Source: a virus
IMG/VR virus record: IMGVR_UViG_3300025322_000078
Coordinates: 1-39,503 of that record
DNA length: 39,503 nucleotides
Strand: one strand, 5' to 3'
The notes below the pieces were generated by a model. That model searched no databases. It was not told the origin of the DNA and saw nothing but the letters and a program-made list of their open reading frames with translations. Positions within the stretch are counted from its first letter, which is position 1. The number at the start of each line of letters is the position of its first letter. Made by a program: the position numbers and the translations under genes. Positions 31,286 through 37,718 of the stretch are shown piece after piece.

Positions 31286-31398
31286 TTTTTAATCTCCTTT
31301 CTCGGTCTCCATATTCATCAATACATTGATAGCAGTTCGTATCCCATGAGCGCGTATTCGCAACGCATCGGCTTTCCACCAGTCGTCGGGATCGGCGC
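31286..31398. other. Short gap
   Basis: It carries only the Shine-Dalgarno region of the split gene; nothing else is recognised. Confidence 0.5.
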
Positions 31399-31674
31399 TC
31401 ACAGCAAACTGGAGGCTCTATTTTCTATCGTGGTTGCCTGTGTATCCAGTTCCTGGGTTGCATCTTGCAGACTGATAAACCCATTGAGCCGAATGGTGTA
31501 CTCAACCCTTAAAGCATCTTTCAGTTCAACCATCGCCACGCGAAATTCATCGTCCGTCTCTACTTCGCGCTGCGCCCAAAAAATCCGCCCATCCGGTGTA
31601 ATTTGGAAATTCTCGCCAGAATTGGCGCGTAGTTTAAAGTAGTTTTTTACTGGCACACCTTTTTCATTTTCCAT
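31399..31674 (-). CDS. Hypothetical protein
   Basis: A 91-residue protein with GGAG nine bases upstream. ENFQITPDGRIFWAQREVET then a helix (DEFRVAMVELKDALRVEYTI) and a closing helix. Family not recognised. Overlaps the upstream gene by 11 bases. Confidence 0.55.
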   Translation of the reverse strand: MENEKGVPVKNYFKLRANSGENFQITPDGRIFWAQREVETDDEFRVAMVELKDALRVEYTIRLNGFISLQDATQELDTQATTIENRASSLL

Positions 31675-31822
31675 ATTCTAACGCTCCAGTCGTTTTGGTT
31701 TTCCTTCGCCATAGTAAACAGGTCTTGTTGTCTAACCCAGGATATTCCTGGACTGACATCGAGCAATGATACGCCGTTTTGTCTCGTTTCAAGACATGAT
31801 TCCCGCACGATCCGCAGCCCAT
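31664..31822 (-). CDS. Small cysteine-rich protein
   Basis: A 52-residue protein from the ATG at 31822. CGSCGNHV, then AYHCSMS and KTCLLWRRK make a possible zinc site; similar small Cys proteins follow NinG-like genes in other phages. Shine-Dalgarno is weak, so the start is uncertain. Confidence 0.5.
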   Translation of the reverse strand: MGCGSCGNHVLKRDKTAYHCSMSVQEYPGLDNKTCLLWRRKTKTTGALEYGK

Positions 31823-31880
31823 GGTATACCATTCTTTCGCTTCCAGAATCTGGTCCGGTCTTCGGAGAAACGGGTTCAGG

Positions 31881-32294
31881 TTATGATAATTCAAGTTCGC
31901 ACGCCTTATAATGTTCGATCTGTTCTTCCAGCCAGCCACGATCCCATTTTCCGGTTCCATGAGATAACCGTTTCAGCCGATCTATTTCCTCCGAGCCATA
32001 GGTGGAAAGCATCCACTCGTAATACCAAATCTTTCCCATTTCGCCATTCCAAAGCGGCTTGTTACATGCCTTGCATTGCGGATGTACGTTGAACCAGTCG
32101 AAATATACTCCAGCTCCTCTCGATCTTGGGATGAAATGTCCAGCGTCCAATTCTTTCCAGTGATAGCCTCGGTTACAACACACACATGTTACATGCCCGT
32201 CATGGTTGGCATAAACCTGGCGTACTACTCTGGACATGAGTTTCCATAGAGTATTTTTCAGGGTTGGAAGTTTTTTTAGCTTCTTCTTTTTCAC
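31881..32294 (-). CDS. ninG: NinG-like recombination protein
   Basis: A 137-residue protein with the NinG pattern: a basic N-terminus, CVCCNRGYHWKELDAGHFIP (first Cys pair and the DAGHF motif), SRGAGVYFDWFNVHPQCKAC and a following NKPLWNG. NinG/Rap proteins are HNH-like and act on recombination intermediates. It is coupled by ATGA to the gene before it. Shorter than lambda NinG (about 200) because the C-terminal extension is reduced. Confidence 0.75.
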   Translation of the reverse strand: MKKKKLKKLPTLKNTLWKLMSRVVRQVYANHDGHVTCVCCNRGYHWKELDAGHFIPRSRGAGVYFDWFNVHPQCKACNKPLWNGEMGKIWYYEWMLSTYGSEEIDRLKRLSHGTGKWDRGWLEEQIEHYKACELELS

Positions 32295-32620
32295 ACTACG
32301 ACCCCTTCCCGTTTATTTTTGTTCACCGATCTCCAGTGTTCCCAAACCAGCGTCTCTGTCTCACGTTTTAATTTCACTTTGAGATAGTCTTCTTCGGCTA
32401 ATGCCATCGCGGCAAGATGGTTTTTATACGACATCGAGGCATAAGATTCATGATCTCGCTCGCCATTTGAATTCTTCAATGAAGCATTGAACGCCTCTGA
32501 GCGTACCGGGCTTTTCATCCGGTCCAATCCATTGAAGTAGCTTTCCAGACGAGCGCATTCGGCATCGGTCTCGGCCAGATATCGCAAAGCCTGCTCGGCG
32601 CGCTGTTCGGATATGCTCAT
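32291..32620 (-). CDS. Conserved phage protein, function unknown
   Basis: A 109-residue, helical and charged protein with a pattern known from many phages: EQALRYLAETDAECARLESY near the start and LVWEHWRSVNKNKR near the end. Often found beside SSB or recombination genes. No function assigned. Its start is directly preceded by the repeat AATCAGTCAAC. Confidence 0.6.
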   Translation of the reverse strand: MSISEQRAEQALRYLAETDAECARLESYFNGLDRMKSPVRSEAFNASLKNSNGERDHESYASMSYKNHLAAMALAEEDYLKVKLKRETETLVWEHWRSVNKNKREGVVV

Positions 32621-32664
32621 TGTTGACTGATTTCGTGTAGTAATTCCAGGTGGCCTAATACTAG
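32621..32664 (-). repeat. Intergenic element CTAGTATTAGGCCACC ... CAGTCAAC, copy 1
   Basis: Reading leftward it has AACTAGTATTAGGCCACC and then CACGAAATCAGTCAACA directly before the next ATG. A second copy with the same order lies at 35998-36050. Related single halves occur at 36709-36724, 38341-38357 and 28531-28546. It is a phage-specific boundary element of unknown role. Confidence 0.7.
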
Positions 32665-32669
32665 TTGGA

Positions 32670-32918
32670 CTACTCTCTATTTGGCAATCCGGCTTCGTGC
32701 TTGCAGTTGTAGCACTGAGCGTTGTCAGGTGCCACTGTTACGGCAATGTGAACGCCAAGGTGGCGACCGAAAGCAGCTAATTGTTTAGCGTGCTTTTCAC
32801 AAGCATCTACCGGCCCTGATGGCCAATGCACGGTATGGGTTGCTGGGTAGCCCAACAACTGCGTCGAGTCCGACACGCCTTCCGATGCGCCATCTGCTGC
32901 TTTCTTTTCTTCGGTCAT
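32670..32918 (-). CDS. Hypothetical protein
   Basis: An 82-residue protein. VDACEKHAKQLAAFGRHLG is followed by an NAQCYNCKHE pair, so CxxH-CxxC metal binding is possible. Its ATG lies in the ATGA that ends the methyltransferase remnant. Confidence 0.5.
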   Translation of the reverse strand: MTEEKKAADGASEGVSDSTQLLGYPATHTVHWPSGPVDACEKHAKQLAAFGRHLGVHIAVTVAPDNAQCYNCKHEAGLPNRE

Positions 32919-33062
32919 TTCAGGGACTCCTCGTCTTTGTTTCCGGCGTGCGGCTCACGCAGGGCGTTAGCAGGCAAACCCCACTGTGCTGCCATCGCAG
33001 CCGCAATGCCTGCGTAAGTGCGGCTTCGTTCCTTCCACCGGTCTGGTCCTGGCGGCGAACTA
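32919..33062 (-). pseudogene. Orphan 3' end of a DNA methyltransferase gene
   Basis: A frame without its own start reads PPGPDRWKERSRTYAGIAA, then AMAAQWG. It is a diverged copy of the C-terminus of the complete methyltransferase next door (PPHPDRWKRRSRTYEGIAR, then AMADQWG). It begins right at the stop of the HNH gene at 33060 and runs into the inverse-core-like CTGCTAAC. The HNH gene therefore sits between two versions of the same gene end. Confidence 0.75.
32966..32979 (-). repeat. Cassette end: GTTTGCCTGCTAAC
   Basis: Reading leftward this is the exact 14-base complement of GTTAGCAGGCAAAC at 34109-34096, which opens the methyltransferase module. Together they delimit a module of about 1.1 kb (32966-34109). 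The hairpin arm that should follow is only partly preserved (AACGCCCTGCGTGAGCCGCA). Confidence 0.7.
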
Positions 33063-33548
33063 CGCATAAGCCTGGCTCTTTTTCGATATGGCTAATTCAA
33101 CGCTCCATCCTCTACGAACTATGCGCTCCCAAAGTCTGTGGTATGGGACACCGCTTAACTCTGATAAAGCTACAAGAGGCATGATCTCACCTCGAAACTG
33201 AATAAGTCTGTTGTTACGTTTGTTTCTTTGCTGCGCGCTCGGCGTTGACCAGCGACAATTGGAGGGCTTGTAATTTCCATTGCAGTTTTTTCTATCTATT
33301 GTTGTGTTCAGTGGGCGCTCCCCCATGTCTTTCAGGAACATGATGAAGCTATCCCAACGTTTGCACACTTTAATTCCACGACCACCGTATAGTTGATACG
33401 AAGGATCGTGCTTGTTTCTACATCTTGCGCGCATTGTTTCCCAGGACCTGTATGTTGCTGTTCGATGTTCTGGTGATGAATGCCCGTGTACACGATTAGC
33501 TAACCCGGTTATTCTGGATGCGGCAATTCGCCCATCAACCCACCCCAC
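33060..33548 (-). CDS. HNH-type homing endonuclease-like protein
   Basis: The GTG at 33548 is used provisionally (162 residues); an ATG at 33632 would extend the overlap with the methyltransferase. The core reads TYRSWETMRARCRNKHDPSY, YGGRGIKVCKRWDSFIMFL, then TTIDRKNCNGNYKPSNCRW and AQQRNKRNNR, the pattern of phage HNH/AP2-type free-standing endonucleases. It is embedded after the methyltransferase gene with a duplicate of that gene's 3' end on its far side, as expected for a mobile endonuclease gene. Confidence 0.7.
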   Translation of the reverse strand: MGWVDGRIAASRITGLANRVHGHSSPEHRTATYRSWETMRARCRNKHDPSYQLYGGRGIKVCKRWDSFIMFLKDMGERPLNTTIDRKNCNGNYKPSNCRWSTPSAQQRNKRNNRLIQFRGEIMPLVALSELSGVPYHRLWERIVRRGWSVELAISKKSQAYA

Positions 33549-34093
33549 TGGTCGGCCATTGCGCGGGCTATTCCTTCGTAGGTCCTTGACCTTCTTTTCC
33601 ACCGATCTGGGTGTGGCGGTTCTTTCCAGCATTTTTGCTCTCTCCCTTCAACTATGTCCGTGGGAGTCAACCTTGGCAGATTTTTTAACCATAGGCAAGT
33701 CGTTTTTCTGTAGGGATGTCCGTATTCAAATGGCTGAATAATCTGGTCCGGCTTCCGTATCCGGCTGGAAATAATAGAAATCGGGTTCTCTATCGCAATC
33801 CTTGGCACTGTGGCATCCATCAGCTTTTGTACAAATTCCAATGCCTCGGCCTGTTCTTTCTGCTTTCCCTTAAACCACCGCGCTCCGCTTACAGCCAAGT
33901 GTGTGCATGGCGGGTGTGCAATCATCAAGTCCCATTGTGTGCGTGTCAGTAACTCCAGCACATCCGTCTGGTAGTGGTAAGCCGAGCCGTCCTCGGCTGG
34001 CAGCAGATCGCAAGACCAGGCATTGTGGCCAAGATCGTTAAAGGCCCGTCGCACGGTCCCCGAAAACTCACACGCTATCAATACTCTCAGCAT
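33509..34093 (-). CDS. DNA cytosine methyltransferase-like protein
   Basis: A 194-residue protein from the ATG at 34093. LRVLIACEFSGTVRRAFNDL carries the SAM-binding start, WDLMIAHPPCTHLAVSGARW the PPC-type catalytic loop of C5 cytosine methyltransferases, and KTTCLWLKNLPRL a later conserved block. It ends PDRWKRRSRTYEGIARAMA. From memory this compact form is common in phages. It may protect phage DNA; the target is unknown. The gene begins about 10 bases after an attC-like core and its 3' end overlaps the HNH gene. Confidence 0.75.
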   Translation of the reverse strand: MLRVLIACEFSGTVRRAFNDLGHNAWSCDLLPAEDGSAYHYQTDVLELLTRTQWDLMIAHPPCTHLAVSGARWFKGKQKEQAEALEFVQKLMDATVPRIAIENPISIISSRIRKPDQIIQPFEYGHPYRKTTCLWLKNLPRLTPTDIVEGREQKCWKEPPHPDRWKRRSRTYEGIARAMADQWGGLMGELPHPE

Positions 34094-34102
34094 TTGTTTG
34101 CC

Positions 34103-34160
34103 TGCTAACAAGTCAATCCACGGGACCGGCTACGCCGGCCCGTGATTTCCGGCGTTGGGC
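34103..34160 (-). repeat. attC-like site 4
   Basis: 58 bp. Leftward reading: GCCCAAC at the 5' end, GTTAGCA at the 3' end. The arms AATCACGGGCCGGC and GCCGGTCCCGTGGATT pair completely except for two extra bases, both on the second arm. Unpaired bases on one arm are the hallmark of attC folding. It lies between the 34113-34325 gene, whose 3' codons it contains, and the methyltransferase gene. Confidence 0.75.
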
Positions 34161-34325
34161 CTCTTGCACATCTTTCCACGGCTCCCATTTCGGCAAAGTA
34201 AAGTCGCCGTTTGCGATCTTCTGGCTTCGTTGTACTCTGTACTGCAAAATCCGTCTTTCCTTTTTGTACGAACCAGAAGCGCCTTTCTCTGGCTTCCATT
34301 TCCAGCGAAACTCAATGTCATCCAT
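34113..34325 (-). CDS. Small cassette-borne hypothetical protein
   Basis: A 70-residue basic protein from the ATG at 34325, preceded by CGGAGG. IEFRWKWKPEKGASGSYKKE and FTLPKWEPWKDVQEAQRR are the clearest segments. Its last codons run into the attC-like site at 34103-34160, a layout typical of integron cassette genes. Family unknown. Confidence 0.55.
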   Translation of the reverse strand: MDDIEFRWKWKPEKGASGSYKKERRILQYRVQRSQKIANGDFTLPKWEPWKDVQEAQRRKSRAGVAGPVD

Positions 34326-34340
34326 CTTCAAGCCTCCGAG

Positions 34341-34425
34341 GCATAACAATGTTTTCCAGGCGACGCGAGAAAGTGCCGCGCCCTATCTAGGATCATCGGC
34401 TGTGCGCCTGAAAACACCGTTAGAA
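34341..34425 (-). repeat. attC-like site 3
   Basis: 85 bp. Leftward: TTCTAAC at the 5' end and GTTATGC at the 3' end. The arms GTTTTCAGGCG and CGCCTGGAAAAC pair with one extra base on the second arm. The 5' end overlaps the stop of the HNH gene, and the 3' end leads into the Shine-Dalgarno of the next gene. Confidence 0.65.
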
Positions 34426-34734
34426 CGCAAAAACATCTTGTCCACTCTCGTGCCTCAATCGTTCCTTCCGTCTCTCTTGCCTGGCTTTGGCGTCGTGCCC
34501 GTTGTGGCACTTCTGACAGAGCGCGGCAAGGTTTAAGAGGCTTGCCGCTTCCGGTCTGTCGTCCCACACATGGGCCGTGGTCAGAACAACCGTGCTGCCT
34601 GTTACTGGGTGCGGTTGTCCGTTCTCGGCTCCGCACCACTCGCAGCGGTTCTTTGCTCGGTAGTGCCGCACAAACCGGCTTCGCAGTTTCCAATCTGCCG
34701 GGTAGCGTGCTTTGTTCTCGGGCCGTATCGGCAT
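34420..34734 (-). CDS. HNH endonuclease (cassette-borne)
   Basis: A 104-residue protein. CEWCGAENGQPHP, then TTAHVWDDRPEAASLLNLAA and LCQKCHNGHDAKARQ give the Cys pairs and the H-N-H residues. It could act in DNA packaging or as a mobile nuclease. The ATG sits nine bases after the GTTAGAACGC end of an attC-like site, and the stop lies in the exactly complementary GCGTTCTAAC, so the gene fills a cassette of about 330 bp. No Shine-Dalgarno is seen. Confidence 0.75.
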   Translation of the reverse strand: MPIRPENKARYPADWKLRSRFVRHYRAKNRCEWCGAENGQPHPVTGSTVVLTTAHVWDDRPEAASLLNLAALCQKCHNGHDAKARQERRKERLRHESGQDVFAF

Positions 34735-34739
34735 TCGCG

Positions 34740-34802
34740 TTCTAACCCGGCGCTCAAGGCGACTCGCCGCTGCGCGGCTCGCGCCTTAGCTCTGCGTTGG
34801 GC
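34740..34802 (-). repeat. attC-like site 2
   Basis: 63 bp. Leftward: GCCCAAC opens and GTTAGAA closes the site. The arms GCTAAGGCG and CGCCTTGAGC pair with one extra base on the second arm; the centre is GC-rich. It contains the last codons of the 34754-35017 gene. Its right half (TTGAGCGCCGGGTTAGA) is identical to part of the 38.5-kb site. Confidence 0.75.
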
Positions 34803-35017
34803 GTCAATGGGTTACCGTCGTCGATATCATGCAGGGCATCCATTACTGCCACTATCTTTGGATTTCCGGTATCAACCTCTCCGTCCATGCCAATCTCAAC
34901 CATCAACGCATTCGCAGCGGCATAGAGAGTGTCGAATTTACCAAGCAATTCAACTGCGCTTTGGTGCCCTGCACCACCAACCGAATCCAGGTATTTCTGT
35001 TGTAAAATTCCGTACAT
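34754..35017 (-). CDS. Cassette-borne hypothetical protein
   Basis: An 87-residue protein; the ATG at 35017 has GGAGG six bases upstream, better than the ATG at 35029. AVELLGKFDTLYAAANALMV is helical, and the C-terminus (LTPNAELRREPRSGESP) is encoded by the attC-like site itself. It shares its leader with the 30.2-kb zinc-ribbon gene. Function unknown. Confidence 0.6.
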   Translation of the reverse strand: MYGILQQKYLDSVGGAGHQSAVELLGKFDTLYAAANALMVEIGMDGEVDTGNPKIVAVMDALHDIDDGNPLTPNAELRREPRSGESP

Positions 35018-35020
35018 CTG

Positions 35021-35048
35021 TGCCTCCATTTACGCCCAACCATTCGCT
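35021..35048 (-). repeat. Shared cassette leader, copy B
   Basis: It matches 30244-30271 at 27 of 28 positions. Reading leftward it includes GCGAATGGTTGGGC, the right half of a canonical-looking attC, then the Shine-Dalgarno of the 34754-35017 gene. Confidence 0.85.
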
Positions 35049-35107
35049 CGTGCGGACCGGCCTTTACGGCGCTTGGTTACTTTCTTGGTCTTGGTCATGG
35101 GAGTCAT
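35030..35107 (-). CDS. Possible 25-residue basic peptide
   Basis: MTPMTKTKKVTKRRKGRSAR plus five residues, coupled to the exonuclease stop by ATGA and ending inside the attC-like half site. It may be genuine or an accident of the coupling. Confidence 0.3.
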   Translation of the reverse strand: MTPMTKTKKVTKRRKGRSARANGWA

Positions 35108-35997
35108 TCATCCAATTGCTCGGCGGAATTTTGCTCGGCGTTAAATTGAGGACAGAATTTTGCCACAGAACAATACCCTTCCTTGCAGCGTTTAAATGAT
35201 TCGCCCGGCCTGAATTCTATCTTCGGGTTATCTATCCCTTCAATCGAAGCCCATTGCAGGGCATCTTCTTCGGACGCTAACAGCCTGAGTGCTTTCTTTT
35301 TGCCCATTACCGCCCACTGGCCGGGCTTGGCCCATCGCTCCTCAAGTGAGCACGGCGGAGGAGTTTCAAGCGAATGCAGTCTTATCCGATCGCGAATGAA
35401 TTCCTGGCACTTTTCGCGCGGCCACATTTCGATTTTGATGATCTCTATTTTGTGCGGGTAATCGTCGTATTTCGCGGCTTCGGAAGGCCGCCAGTCACGC
35501 GCCCGGGCGATAACTCTTAATGCTCTGGGTTCAGGCATCAGCGAACAATTCGCATACGCCAGGAAATCGTTATTCAGTCGAATCAACTCGGCGTTGATAT
35601 TCAATTGCTGATCCCATTCAGCTTTGCCATTTTTCAGCGCATCCTTGATTACCCAAACTGAGGTGCGTTTATGATCCACTAGCACGCCTAAAACTGTCAA
35701 CAGATCCGGTTTCCCGGAAATTCTCACGCCATCCATTTCCCAGAATAGCCGAAATTCGGTGTAATCGCCCGCGTCTTTGGCAAGTTCAAGGATATAGTGG
35801 TCTGCGCTACCGTCCAGACTCCAAAGCGCATCCTCGACATCGGTTTCTATTTCATCCCAATGTTTCTTCTCCAATTGCACCAATTGAGGAGGACGGATCA
35901 AGGTCGTGGTTGATAGCGTGCCCTCGTTGTCATACGGCTGTCGGCGTACTGCATTGCAATACGCCTCTGGTAGTCCGCGCTTATTGGTGTAGATCAT
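35104..35997 (-). CDS. PD-(D/E)XK exonuclease, RecB/Cas4-like
   Basis: A 297-residue nuclease. The catalytic core is visible as GKPDLLTVLGVLVDHKRTS (about residues 95-113; GxxD followed by DxK). WDQQLNINAEL supplies the downstream Gln motif. The C-terminus has CKEGYCSVAKFC, suggesting a Cas4/AddB-style cysteine cluster, although one further partner Cys is not obvious. It probably resects DNA ends for phage recombination together with the SSB-like protein. The start has no clear Shine-Dalgarno and is immediately preceded by the AATCAGTCAAC repeat. Confidence 0.8.
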   Translation of the reverse strand: MIYTNKRGLPEAYCNAVRRQPYDNEGTLSTTTLIRPPQLVQLEKKHWDEIETDVEDALWSLDGSADHYILELAKDAGDYTEFRLFWEMDGVRISGKPDLLTVLGVLVDHKRTSVWVIKDALKNGKAEWDQQLNINAELIRLNNDFLAYANCSLMPEPRALRVIARARDWRPSEAAKYDDYPHKIEIIKIEMWPREKCQEFIRDRIRLHSLETPPPCSLEERWAKPGQWAVMGKKKALRLLASEEDALQWASIEGIDNPKIEFRPGESFKRCKEGYCSVAKFCPQFNAEQNSAEQLDE

Positions 35998-36050
35998 AAT
36001 TGTTGACTGATTCGTGTATTATATTCAGGAAATAGGTGGCCTAATTCTAG
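35998..36050 (-). repeat. Intergenic element, copy 2
   Basis: Leftward: AACTAGAATTAGGCCACC, then CACGAATCAGTCAACAATT before the exonuclease ATG. Same order as the element at 32621-32664. Its start also forms the GTATAAC end of the SPFH module. Confidence 0.7.
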
Positions 36051-36061
36051 TTATACGGCAT
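36050..36061 (-). repeat. Cassette end: ATGCCGTATAAC
   Basis: The exact 12-base complement of GTTATACGGCAT at 36485-36474, where the SPFH module begins. The two delimit a module at 36050-36485. No full attC hairpin follows this end. Confidence 0.65.
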
Positions 36062-36447
36062 CACTTGCGTCTCGAAGCCTCAAGTATCGGAAGGTTGGCT
36101 TCGGTCGGCACATAGATAATCTGCGCGTTCTTGTTGTGCGAAAGCGCATCAATGTACAGATACCGCAAATATCCTTCTGGTCCACCAAGCCCGCCGGCAA
36201 TGATCTTGTTGGCTTCGGCGTTTCCTTTTGCGCGTTCAATCTCTGCCTGTGCCTTTAACTTCGAGGCGTCGAATTGTGCTTGGGCTTCACGCACGGCAAT
36301 CTGCCTGTTCCATTCAGCTTGTTTTAACTCGGCCTCTCCGGCTAATCCTTTCTGCCAAACCGAGTAGACGGGAAGCCCGAACATAAGAATCAGCACCAGA
36401 AAAACAAACCCAATTACAGACATAAATACTGCGCTTGCTGTGTTCAT
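36061..36447 (-). CDS. SPFH/prohibitin-like membrane protein
   Basis: A 128-residue protein with a strong AAAAGGAG Shine-Dalgarno. One N-terminal span (SVIGFVFLVLILMFGLPVYS, about residues 10-29) is followed by a charged helix (AQAQFDASKLKAQAEIERAK) and GNAEANKIIAGGLGGPEGYL, the end pattern of SPFH/Band 7 proteins. The full SPFH beta domain is absent, so this is a shortened form. A membrane-scaffold or lysis-timing role is only inference. The gene occupies a module with complementary ends. Confidence 0.65.
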   Translation of the reverse strand: MNTASAVFMSVIGFVFLVLILMFGLPVYSVWQKGLAGEAELKQAEWNRQIAVREAQAQFDASKLKAQAEIERAKGNAEANKIIAGGLGGPEGYLRYLYIDALSHNKNAQIIYVPTEANLPILEASRRK

Positions 36448-36478
36448 ACTTTTCTCCTTTTGTTAAACTACAAATGCC

Positions 36479-36538
36479 GTATAACACGGCGTTCGTTCGG
36501 ACGGCGCTTACGCGCCGCCGCACAACTTGTCGTTAGGT
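36479..36538 (-). repeat. attC-like site 1
   Basis: 60 bp. Leftward: ACCTAAC opens and GTTATAC closes. The arms GTTGTGCGGCGGCGC and GCGCCGTCCGAACGAAC pair with two extra bases on the second arm and one mismatch around a GTAA loop. It contains the last codons of the 36508-36687 gene. Confidence 0.75.
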
Positions 36539-36687
36539 TTCTCGTACTCAATAGACTTTTCCAGTAGTTTGTAACTCACGCTTTCGGATAATCGTGATCC
36601 CCAAACAAACTTGCAGCGATGCCGGAAACTTCTGCTCTTCGCGTGGCGCGTACCCCACAGCCGAAGCAAGAATCTGTAAACGTGCAT
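36508..36687 (-). CDS. Small basic cassette-borne protein
   Basis: A 59-residue protein from the ATG at 36687 after GGAGG. MHVYRFLLRLWGTRHAKSRS is basic and amphipathic; the C-terminus (PNDKLCGGA) is encoded by the attC-like site. The module opens with GTTGGGTTTC (36709-36700) and closes with GAAACCTAAC (36541-36532), complementary at 9 of 10 positions. Function unknown. Confidence 0.55.
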   Translation of the reverse strand: MHVYRFLLRLWGTRHAKSRSFRHRCKFVWGSRLSESVSYKLLEKSIEYEKPNDKLCGGA

Positions 36688-36716
36688 ATAAGAACCTCCG
36701 AAACCCAACTCTAATA

Positions 36717-36974
36717 CTAGTTAGATTGTGCTAATTTTTTAGCTAGCTGTAAAATGCGTCTGTACTCAGCTAACGCTTCGTCTACCACTCCTCCGCCGCA
36801 ATTAAACATCCCATGCAATTCGCAACCAACCCACCATACGCAATACATTATCCCAGACCTTTCTAATCTCATGTGCGGCTGTCTGTTTCCACAAGCGCAA
36901 TCTACCCCGTCATTTAAGGCGGACGGGCTATCCTGCTGCCCGGGGGATGTCGGTTTGCCTGTAGTTTTGCCCAT
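36717..36974 (-). CDS. Small cysteine-containing hypothetical protein
   Basis: An 85-residue protein; the ATG at 36974 follows AAGGAG, better than the ATG at 37007. DCACGNRQPHMRLERSG, then CVWWVGCELHGMFNCGG contain five Cys and two His. A C-terminal helix (EALAEYRRILQLAKKLA) follows. The stop lies in ATCTAACTAG, related to the boundary elements. Confidence 0.55.
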   Translation of the reverse strand: MGKTTGKPTSPGQQDSPSALNDGVDCACGNRQPHMRLERSGIMYCVWWVGCELHGMFNCGGGVVDEALAEYRRILQLAKKLAQSN

Positions 36975-36978
36975 GTTC

Positions 36979-37212
36979 CTAGTCTCCTTGCTTGTCGGGC
37001 GGCTCATTAAAGTATGAGCAATGGTCTTTCAGATCATTCTTGCGCGATATATACCCGCCGCACGGATTGGGTTCGTGCCCAACCCAATACATTGAGGCCG
37101 GGAGTTGCGGCATCTTCCACGGGTATCTGCACAGCCCGCCTCCTGACGGATGTAGCTTCCCTGCGGCGGTTAGATCCCACGCCGCATGCCGGCATTTAAG
37201 GCAGGTTTTCAT
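36979..37212 (-). CDS. Small cysteine-rich conserved phage protein
   Basis: A 77-residue protein from the ATG at 37212 with AGAGGA upstream. KTCLKCRHAAWDLTAAGKLH, GGGLCRYPWKMPQLPASMYW, then HEPNPCGGYISRKNDLKDHC form a pattern known from other phages. Probably zinc-binding; role unknown. Confidence 0.65.
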   Translation of the reverse strand: MKTCLKCRHAAWDLTAAGKLHPSGGGLCRYPWKMPQLPASMYWVGHEPNPCGGYISRKNDLKDHCSYFNEPPDKQGD

Positions 37213-37244
37213 TTCTTGTCCTCTAATTCCAAATTCGATGCATT

Positions 37245-37670
37245 TTAGTAAGCAATTTTCCCATGGTGTTCGAGATGATGTTTTCGGCATAGCCATCGGA
37301 CAACCAATGGCTTCCGGTAATCATCGTGGTGGGCCTGAGATTTAACATTTTTACATACCTCACATGGCTTTCTCAGCAATCTTCCATCCCTGATGGCATT
37401 ACTAACTGTGGTCTGCGCTTTATACCTGCCTGGTTTTTCTTTCCGTCTTTTAATCTGGTAAGACTTAGCCGCTATTTTTCTGGCATATTTCTGAAACCGC
37501 CTTTTTTCATACTCTATATAATGTGGCTTATTGGCCCGATAGTTTTCAGCTACGTCCTTTTTGGTACATTCTTTGCACTTTCCCAATCTACCGTCCCCCA
37601 TTTTTGGGTGGCGGTAGAATTGGGTAATGCTTTTTTCCTTACTGCACTTAAAACATTCCTTCTTTCTCAC
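37245..37670 (-). CDS. HNH / endonuclease VII-like protein
   Basis: A 141-residue protein with a GTG start. An N-terminal CFKCSKEKSITQFYRHPK and CKECTKKD make a zinc finger; the C-terminal CEVCKNVKSQAHHDDYRKPL and WLCRKHHLEHH make the HNH/recombination endonuclease VII-like site. It may nick or resolve DNA, or be a mobile endonuclease. It lies between the SSB-like gene and small Cys-rich genes. Confidence 0.75.
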   Translation of the reverse strand: MRKKECFKCSKEKSITQFYRHPKMGDGRLGKCKECTKKDVAENYRANKPHYIEYEKRRFQKYARKIAAKSYQIKRRKEKPGRYKAQTTVSNAIRDGRLLRKPCEVCKNVKSQAHHDDYRKPLVVRWLCRKHHLEHHGKIAY

Positions 37671-37687
37671 TTTGTGCCCTATTTATG

Positions 37688-37718
37688 TAAGCCCCGGACA
37701 CTATAAACTAAAAGGGGC
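37688..37718. other. Hairpin between SSB-like and HNH genes
   Basis: AAGCCCC and GGGGCTT form a 7-bp stem around an 18-base AT-rich loop just after the SSB-like stop. It may be a weak attenuator or mRNA stabiliser. Confidence 0.35.
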
